From positions 1 to 37,423 of the forward strand of contig CASFBR010000112.1 in assembly GCA_949292795.1 (NCBI GenBank): DNA of 37,423 nucleotides, in the 5' to 3' direction. Below are positions 32,423-37,423 of the stretch, one piece after another. The notes beneath the pieces are model-generated. The model made no database searches. It had not been told where the DNA came from and saw only the letters and a program-made list of their open reading frames with translations. The DNA is from an uncultured Eubacteriales bacterium (GTDB lineage: Bacteria; Bacillota; Clostridia; Lachnospirales; Lachnospiraceae). The number at the start of each line of letters is the position of its first letter. Position 1 is the first letter of the stretch. The position numbers and the translations under genes are program-made.

Positions 32423-32495
32423 TGGCCGGCGGACTTCGCAAATGCTGCAAAGCCACAGGCAGCAGGCGGGGGACGGACAGAAAATGGAGGAGAAA

Positions 32496-33350
32496 ATGAT
32501 TCGATTAGGAGAAAAACAGATTTTAACAGTGATTCGCAAAAAGGATTTTGGCGTTTATCTGGCGGATAGTGCTGAGGACAAAGATGGCGCGATCCTTCTT
32601 CCAAAAAAGGAAGTTCCTCCGGCAACAGAGCCGGGGCAGACATTGGAGGTTTTTGTCTACCGCGACTCCAGCGACCGGCTGATCGCCACAACCGCAATGC
32701 CGAAGCTTATCCTTGGCCAGACGGCTGTGCTTACGGTAAAGCAGGTGACAAAGATTGGCGCATTTCTTGACTGGGGACTCCCAAAGGACCTCCTGCTGCC
32801 TTTTAAAGAACAGGTGACCCGGGTGCGTGAGGGCGAGGATTATCTGGTTGGTTTATATATTGATAAAAGCGGGCGCCTGTGCGCAACGATGAAGGTGTAC
32901 GATTATCTGCGCAGTGATTCTCCTTATCAGAAAGGCGATCATGCCGTAGGTTATATTTATCAGATTCATAAGGAATACGGAGCGTTTGTGGCGGTAGACG
33001 GAAAGTTTCACGGACTGATTCCGGCCAGGGAGCTTCGGGGAAATCACGAACCCGGTGAACGGCTGATGACACGGGTGGTCCGGGTCCGTGAGGATGGACG
33101 TTTGGAACTGTCACTTCACGAGGAGATTCGTTATCAGATTGATATGGATGCCGCTAAGGTAATGGAGCTGATCAAAAGCTATGATGGTGTTTTACCCTTT
33201 ACTGAGAAGGCATCGCCGGCCGTGATCGGCCGGGAAACCGGACTGAGCAAAGCTGCCTTTAAACGGGCCATAGGACGTCTGCTTAAAACCGGAAAAATAC
33301 AGATTCAGGATGGCAGGATACGCAGCGCATCAGAGGAAGCGCTGCAATGA
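32496..33350 (+). CDS. CvfB-like S1 RNA-binding domain protein
   Basis: 284 aa from the ATG at 32496 (GGAGG five bases before it); in-frame starts further upstream would place the ribosome binding site inside the protein. Order: an atypical S1-like N-terminal module (QILTVIRKKDFGVYLA...), a second S1 domain (LTVKQVTKIGAFLDWGLPKDLLLPF), a third (VGYIYQIHKEYGAFVAVDGKFHGLIP) and a C-terminal winged helix (VIGRETGLSKAAFKRAIGRLLKTGKI). This is the architecture of CvfB (YitL), an RNA-binding regulator of virulence factors and stress responses in Firmicutes. Confidence 0.9.
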   Translation: MIRLGEKQILTVIRKKDFGVYLADSAEDKDGAILLPKKEVPPATEPGQTLEVFVYRDSSDRLIATTAMPKLILGQTAVLTVKQVTKIGAFLDWGLPKDLLLPFKEQVTRVREGEDYLVGLYIDKSGRLCATMKVYDYLRSDSPYQKGDHAVGYIYQIHKEYGAFVAVDGKFHGLIPARELRGNHEPGERLMTRVVRVREDGRLELSLHEEIRYQIDMDAAKVMELIKSYDGVLPFTEKASPAVIGRETGLSKAAFKRAIGRLLKTGKIQIQDGRIRSASEEALQ

Positions 33351-33388
33351 TTCCGTTATTGGCGCGGCTTGCCACCGCGTGGAGGAAT

Positions 33389-33484
33389 CGTTACGAAATG
33401 TTACAAAAGTTTTACAAATCAGGTTGACATCATTCGTGTCCATTGCTATAATATGTTTGTAACAAAATCGTAATAATCTGTAAT
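33389..33484 (+). promoter_or_regulatory. Consensus promoter flanked by WalR-like half-sites, upstream of the NlpC/P60 hydrolase
   Basis: TTGACA (33424-33429), 17 bp, TATAAT (33447-33452) is a perfect sigma-A promoter. Half-sites of the form TGTWAY stand before it (CGTTAC 33389, TGTTAC 33399, TTTTAC 33410) and after it (TGTAAC 33458, CGTAAT 33469, TGTAAT 33479), mostly 10-11 bp apart, like the WalR (YycF) box TGTWAH-N5-TGTWAH. WalR controls cell wall hydrolases in Firmicutes. The rest of 33351-33582 is an untranslated leader. Confidence 0.65.
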
Positions 33485-33582
33485 TGTTCAGCGGATGCTG
33501 TGCCTGCATGAATGTGGGACGTCGAACAGTTGTTAAAGCGTATGAACATTTATAGTAAACAACAATAGAAACGGTGAAGTTT

Positions 33583-35472
33583 ATGAATAAGTTAGGAAGA
33601 TTCACAAGAAAAGCCGGACTGATGTTAGCGATGGCAATGGTGCTTACACAGACGGGAGAGCTGCAGGCACTGCCGGTACATGCGGCGTCTACGGGTACCG
33701 TCACCTGTGATGTGTTAAATGTACGTTCCGGTGGCTCGACTAGTGATCCGGTGATCACAACAGTGACAAAGGGAACAACACTTGATATTATTTCCTCTGA
33801 AAATGGCTGGTATGCAATTTCAATCAATGGAACGACCGGTTATGTCAGCGCGGATTATGTTGCGACCGATGGTTCCGGCGCAGGAACAGCAGTGTCCGGG
33901 CAGACCGGTTCTGTTAATGTGAGTGTTCTCAATTTAAGAAGCGGCGCTTCCACAGATACGAGTGTGATCGGTGCTCTTTACAAGGGCGATACAGTTACTA
34001 TTACAGAATCCGGCAATGGCTGGTACGGAGTGACAACCGCCTCCGGCGCCGCCGGTTATGTTTATGCAGAGTATATTACAGTCGGTACAGGCTCTGATAC
34101 CGTCAGCCCGGACCCGGGTACAAGCGTTTCTCCGGCCTCCGGTGAAGGCACCTGCAATACATCGGCATTAAATGTGCGTACCGATGCGACGACCAGCTCT
34201 TCGACGCTTGGACTTATTACATATGGAACGAAAGTGACGATTACAGGAACGGCAGGTTCCTGGTATAAGGTGGACACAACGGTCAATGGTAAGGCTGTCA
34301 GCGGCTTTGTTCATGGCGATTATATTACATTAAGCAGCAGCGGCGGCAGTTCATCGGCGACAGAGCCGGCTTCCGGCGAAGGTGTATGTAACACAAGTGC
34401 ATTGAATATCCGTAAGGAAGCGAGCACATCCTCTCAGAGCTACGGCCTGATCAGCCAGGGCACTAAAGTGACTATTCTTGGAAAGAGCGGCGACTGGTAT
34501 CAGGTGAAAACGACTGTTTATGGCAGCGAAGTGACCGGATACGCACACTCTGCTTATATTACGATTTCTTCAGGAAGCTCAGACAATGATCAGAGCGGTT
34601 CGTCCTCAGAGGTTGAAGCGGCTTCCGGCGAAGGCGTATGTAATACGTCCGCGTTAAATGTCCGCAAGGAAGCGACAACCCAGTCACAAAGCCTGGGATT
34701 GATCTATCAAAATGATAAAGTTACTATTACCGGAAAGACCGGCACATGGTATCAGGTGAATACAACTGTGAATGAAAATGCTGTCAGCGGTTATGTACAT
34801 CAGGATTATATTACCTTAAGCAGTTCATCAGAGAGCAGCGGGCCGAGTATCAGTGATGTTGACGAAACTGTATGGGCGACTACGGCAGTAAATGTCCGGA
34901 AATCATACAATACTTCCTCGGCAATTATTGCTACATTAAAAGAAGGTGACAGTGTTAAGCGTACAGGTGTCCTGGATAATGGCTGGAGCCGTGTGGAATA
35001 TAATGGTCAGACGGCATATATCAGCAGTGATTACCTGACGACGACGGATCCTACTCCCGAGGAGGATAATACATCTGATGAGAATACCGGAAGCTCCGGT
35101 ATTACCGGCGTAACCGGTGCAGATATTGTCGCATATGCAAAGCAGTGGGTTGGCTATCCGTATGTATGGGGAGGCAATGATCTTAACACCGGCGTGGACT
35201 GTTCCGGTTTTACTCAGCAGGTATATCTGCATTTTGGAATTTCACTTAACCGTGTAGCCGATGCGCAGAAACAGAATGGTATCCGTATTGCGTCTGTGAG
35301 CGAGGCTAAGCCCGGCGATCTGTTCTTCTATGGAAGCAGCAGCTATGCAGATCATGTAGCTATCTACATGGGCGACGGTATGGTTGTTCATGCCAGCAGT
35401 CCTTCGGTGGGCATTATTACTTCTCCGGTGACTTATCGTACGCCAGTGGCGATTGTTCGCGTTATTTATTAA
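33583..35472 (+). CDS. Secreted cell-wall hydrolase: six SH3b domains plus NlpC/P60 endopeptidase
   Basis: 629 aa from the ATG at 33583. A signal peptide (positively charged start, hydrophobic LMLAMAMVL core) ends near VHAAS. Six bacterial SH3 domains follow, each with a (L/V)N(V/L/I)R core and a closing GY/GF-V-x-x-(D/E)YI motif; domains 3-5 are nearly identical and start with (S)GEG-CNTSAL. Ser/Gly-rich linkers join them. The C-terminal NlpC/P60 domain has Cys540 in DCSGF and the histidines of DHVAIY and VVHASS. It should cleave peptidoglycan stem peptides outside the cell, anchored by the SH3 domains. Confidence 0.94.
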   Translation: MNKLGRFTRKAGLMLAMAMVLTQTGELQALPVHAASTGTVTCDVLNVRSGGSTSDPVITTVTKGTTLDIISSENGWYAISINGTTGYVSADYVATDGSGAGTAVSGQTGSVNVSVLNLRSGASTDTSVIGALYKGDTVTITESGNGWYGVTTASGAAGYVYAEYITVGTGSDTVSPDPGTSVSPASGEGTCNTSALNVRTDATTSSSTLGLITYGTKVTITGTAGSWYKVDTTVNGKAVSGFVHGDYITLSSSGGSSSATEPASGEGVCNTSALNIRKEASTSSQSYGLISQGTKVTILGKSGDWYQVKTTVYGSEVTGYAHSAYITISSGSSDNDQSGSSSEVEAASGEGVCNTSALNVRKEATTQSQSLGLIYQNDKVTITGKTGTWYQVNTTVNENAVSGYVHQDYITLSSSSESSGPSISDVDETVWATTAVNVRKSYNTSSAIIATLKEGDSVKRTGVLDNGWSRVEYNGQTAYISSDYLTTTDPTPEEDNTSDENTGSSGITGVTGADIVAYAKQWVGYPYVWGGNDLNTGVDCSGFTQQVYLHFGISLNRVADAQKQNGIRIASVSEAKPGDLFFYGSSSYADHVAIYMGDGMVVHASSPSVGIITSPVTYRTPVAIVRVIY

Positions 35473-35491
35473 TTTGTTTATATTGAATTTC

Positions 35492-35529
35492 AGGTCCATC
35501 CTCAGAATGTGTGAGGATGGACCTTTTTT
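35492..35529 (+). terminator. Terminator after the NlpC/P60 gene
   Basis: A perfect 13-bp stem AGGTCCATCCTCA / TGAGGATGGACCT with a 7-nt loop, ending in six T residues. Confidence 0.95.
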
Positions 35530-35582
35530 CTTTATATAGAAACCCTCTTTGCTCAAACCATTGTCAAACAGGTCATCTTCAT

Positions 35583-36222
35583 TTAAGAAATAATCCATAA
35601 CATTTCTTCCAGAGAAGCACGTTTGTGATTGAAATAAAGCTCTAAGAACAGCATGGTTGTACCGCATGCACATTTAAAAGGATCACACCCAAAGGAAGAA
35701 AGGATGGCGGTACGCCAATGGTTAAAGCTCCTGTAAATGTGATGCTTTTCCCGGAGAATGACCCTGCGGAGTTTTTTTGTCGATCTCCCTGTGCCTGGCG
35801 TAAATGCCGCCATAACGGATCATTTAAAAATGTTTTTCCGGGATATGGCGGATCAGACGCTGTATAAATTCCATGACCAGGCTGGTTTCTTCTATATATT
35901 GATCATTTTCATGGCGATTGTAATGGAAGGTAACGAAGTCACCATCATAGTTGTCAATGCAGGAAGTCGCGATCACCGGACGGACAGGATAGCGTCCGAT
36001 ATACTTGATAGCAGTTTTAGGGTCACAGTTATTGGGTTTGGCATAGACATAGAAGCCGTCTTTGTGTTCCCGGTAACAGCGTGCCTTCACCTTTTTAAAA
36101 GAAGGGGCGATCTTAGCTTCCAATTCATTCAGGAGTACAGTACGGAAAGCGTTGCGCAGATAAGTATAGTTGAAATGATGAGTCTTACGACAGAAGCTGG
36201 TTGAAACGTCGAAAAGCAACAC
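35583..36222 (-). pseudogene. Decayed IS91-like (Y2) transposase
   Basis: Read on the minus strand, the body of a Y2-type transposase is present: KARCYREHKDGFYVYAKPN, IKYIGRYPVRPVIATSCI, FVTFHYNRHENDQYIEE and RLIRHIPEKHF. An AAA-to-TAA nonsense change (35824-35826) interrupts it before MIRYGGIYARHREIDKK. A +1 slip in a run of seven A (35772-35778) then shifts the frame to KLRRVILREKHHIYRSFNHWRTAILSSFGCDPFKCACG. The N-terminal catalytic part is missing, so the copy is dead. It lies between the NlpC/P60 terminator and an IS110 element, marking an insertion hot spot. Confidence 0.85.
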
Positions 36223-36289
36223 AGGGATGTAGAACTAGGGGTGAAGCGCTTCATTCAGTTTTGGGAACTATTATAGATATTTCACAAAA

Positions 36290-36323
36290 GTATAGAAGCT
36301 GGGATTAAGCCTAGCTTCTATAC
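36290..36323. repeat. 11-bp hairpin with an alternative partner
   Basis: GTATAGAAGCT / AGCTTCTATAC form a perfect 11-bp stem with a 12-nt loop. AAGCCTA in its loop and stem can instead pair with TAGGCTT 20 bp downstream (about 36336-36342). There is no gene in 36223-36545; it holds this hairpin, the orphan promoter below and the non-coding end of the IS110 element. Confidence 0.7.
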
Positions 36324-36362
36324 GTCAATGAATTAGGCTTCAAATTAAAGACAATGAAGAAT

Positions 36363-36419
36363 ATGTACATGATAGCGTACATAAATATTGACAAAAAAAG
36401 CGTACGTTATAATGTACAT
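36363..36419 (+). promoter_or_regulatory. Orphan promoter with symmetric dual operators
   Basis: TTGACA (36388-36393) and TATAAT (36408-36413), with a short 14-bp spacer, sit between two ATGTACAT palindromes (36363-36370 and 36412-36419). Four GTAC cores are spaced 12, 25 and 12 bp, so left and right operators are inverted copies. Autoregulated toxin-antitoxin promoters often look like this, but only a 15-codon frame (36453-36500) follows before the IS110 end. Confidence 0.6.
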
Positions 36420-36545
36420 ATAAGTCTGCAAATAAAAAGTCAAGCAGAAATTAATGAACTTTGAAAATTTTATACAGGTTGAAAAAAGGGCATCACAATA
36501 AGACCACCGCAGTGCACTGGTCTGAAGTAAAGTATGGCATTGAAA

Positions 36546-37423
36546 TCAGCTTTCTTTGGATTCTTCCAGAGAAGCGAGGTATGCCCTTACCCGTCCGTAA
36601 TAAATGCGGAGGAATTTATTGGCTCCGGCAGTCATATAGACATAATACGGCTTGCCTTCGGATCGTTTTTTATCCATGAAGGCATAGACCGGATCATCTG
36701 CCGGAGAACGTTTGATCAATCCATCCATGATCTGAAACAGTGTTTTTCGCAGGCTCGGAGAGCCTTTCTTTGAAGTACGCACACTTTTCTGGTTTCGTTT
36801 TCCTGAATCATTTTTACCGGGATCAACACTAGCGAAGGCGGTAAGAGCTTCTCTATGGGTGAAACGGGTAACGTCTCCGATCTCGGCCATAAGCTGGGGA
36901 CCAAGCGATGAACCGACACCGTTCATTGCCATAACGACCGGATATTCCGGGAGCGTGGCGGCAGTCTGATCCATTTTAAGGCGGAGAGCCTCCACTGTAT
37001 GGGAAGCGGTGTTCAGCATCGTGACAGCCTGCCGTATCAGCGTTTTTGTGCTGTCATCTTTCGGAAATACAGCAATCAGGTCTGAAGAACTCTGATAGAT
37101 ATTTTCCGCCTTTGAGACACTGAAGTTATAACCGTTGCGTTTGCACCACTTCTGGTAATGCTCTGTAAAGGCTTGCAGAGACTTGCCGCGTACACAGTCC
37201 ACATGCCAGTAGGTGTAGACAAAATCCACCCATTTCTGGGTGCCGTTACTGCGGGCAGGGCTGTCAAAGAAGTCATTGGCTCCGGGATAGGTTTGATCCA
37301 GAAGGGAAATGAGGTTGTTTTTCATAGCAGTTTTCTGGTCCATATAAAAACCAAACTGCCGATTCATTGTTTTGAGTTGATTTCGTGTTTTATCCATACT
37401 TCCATATTGCTTCAGTTTTGCCC
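36546..37423 (-). CDS. IS110-family transposase, N-terminus beyond the window
   Basis: The frame stays open to the window edge (AKLKQYGSMDKTRNQLKTMNRQFG...), so the RuvC-like DEDD domain at the N-terminus lies outside. What is seen is the coiled-coil linker (NRQFGFYMDQKTAMKNNLISLLDQTYPG) and the C-terminal Transposase_20 domain (VVMAMNGVGSSLGPQLMAEIGDVTRFTHREALTAFASVDPG), which carries the family's catalytic serine. IS110 elements recombine without terminal inverted repeats and are guided by a bridge RNA from their non-coding ends. No frame damage is visible, so it may be active. Confidence 0.92.
   Translation of the reverse strand, partial: AKLKQYGSMDKTRNQLKTMNRQFGFYMDQKTAMKNNLISLLDQTYPGANDFFDSPARSNGTQKWVDFVYTYWHVDCVRGKSLQAFTEHYQKWCKRNGYNFSVSKAENIYQSSSDLIAVFPKDDSTKTLIRQAVTMLNTASHTVEALRLKMDQTAATLPEYPVVMAMNGVGSSLGPQLMAEIGDVTRFTHREALTAFASVDPGKNDSGKRNQKSVRTSKKGSPSLRKTLFQIMDGLIKRSPADDPVYAFMDKKRSEGKPYYVYMTAGANKFLRIYYGRVRAYLASLEESKES

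Overview
The window looks like a chromosomal segment of an anaerobic, spore-forming Firmicute, most likely a Lachnospiraceae-type Clostridium. The pointers are a one-piece sporulation sigma-K gene, butyrate kinase, a Na+-pumping decarboxylase beta/gamma pair, a PucR-type regulator, an acyl-ACP thioesterase, an IS110-type transposase, and strong AGGAGG ribosome binding sites throughout. The assignment is inferred from gene content and protein style; no species is claimed.

Layout. 1-4118 (+): end of prmC, then prfA, a class I/II aminotransferase and a hisC-like gene that overlap tightly. 4237-7271 (+): a promoter, two tandem MATE exporters and the repetitive tail of an Rpn-like protein, closed by a terminator shared with converging genes. 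7408-9200 (-): pfkA and a nitroreductase. 9424-16311 (+): a large cytoplasmic GH78 alpha-L-rhamnosidase, rarA, a histidine phosphatase and a phosphodiesterase. 16310-16554: a duplicated 57-bp repeat block. 16574-18130 (+): a promoter, a structured leader with a terminator-like hairpin, the decarboxylase beta subunit and a 50-aa gamma-like subunit. 18353-22782 (-): a heterodimeric ABC exporter behind sigK. 23052-25109 (-): acyl carrier protein, a 317-bp gap, buk and a SnoaL-like protein. 25321-29462 (+): a PucR regulator and a polar amino acid ABC uptake system. 29541-31304: a 10-bp-periodic array, a CDF metal exporter and a pair of 127/131-bp repeats. 31385-35472 (+): tRNA-Gln(CUG), an acyl-ACP thioesterase, a CvfB-like S1 protein and a secreted six-SH3 NlpC/P60 hydrolase. 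35583-37423: a dead IS91-like transposase, an orphan dual-operator promoter and an IS110 transposase running off the window.

Most protein genes are ordinary housekeeping or accessory genes. The unusual content is in the non-coding DNA. It includes the decarboxylase leader with competing helices; a dispersed hairpin repeat whose three copies each lie just behind an intrinsic terminator in the same orientation, with one compensatory base-pair change; the 57-bp and 127/131-bp repeat families; the 10-bp array; a duplicated start region in front of the acyl carrier protein; and an operator-rich promoter with no surviving gene next to the IS110 element. I see no CRISPR array, phage module or recognisable defence island.
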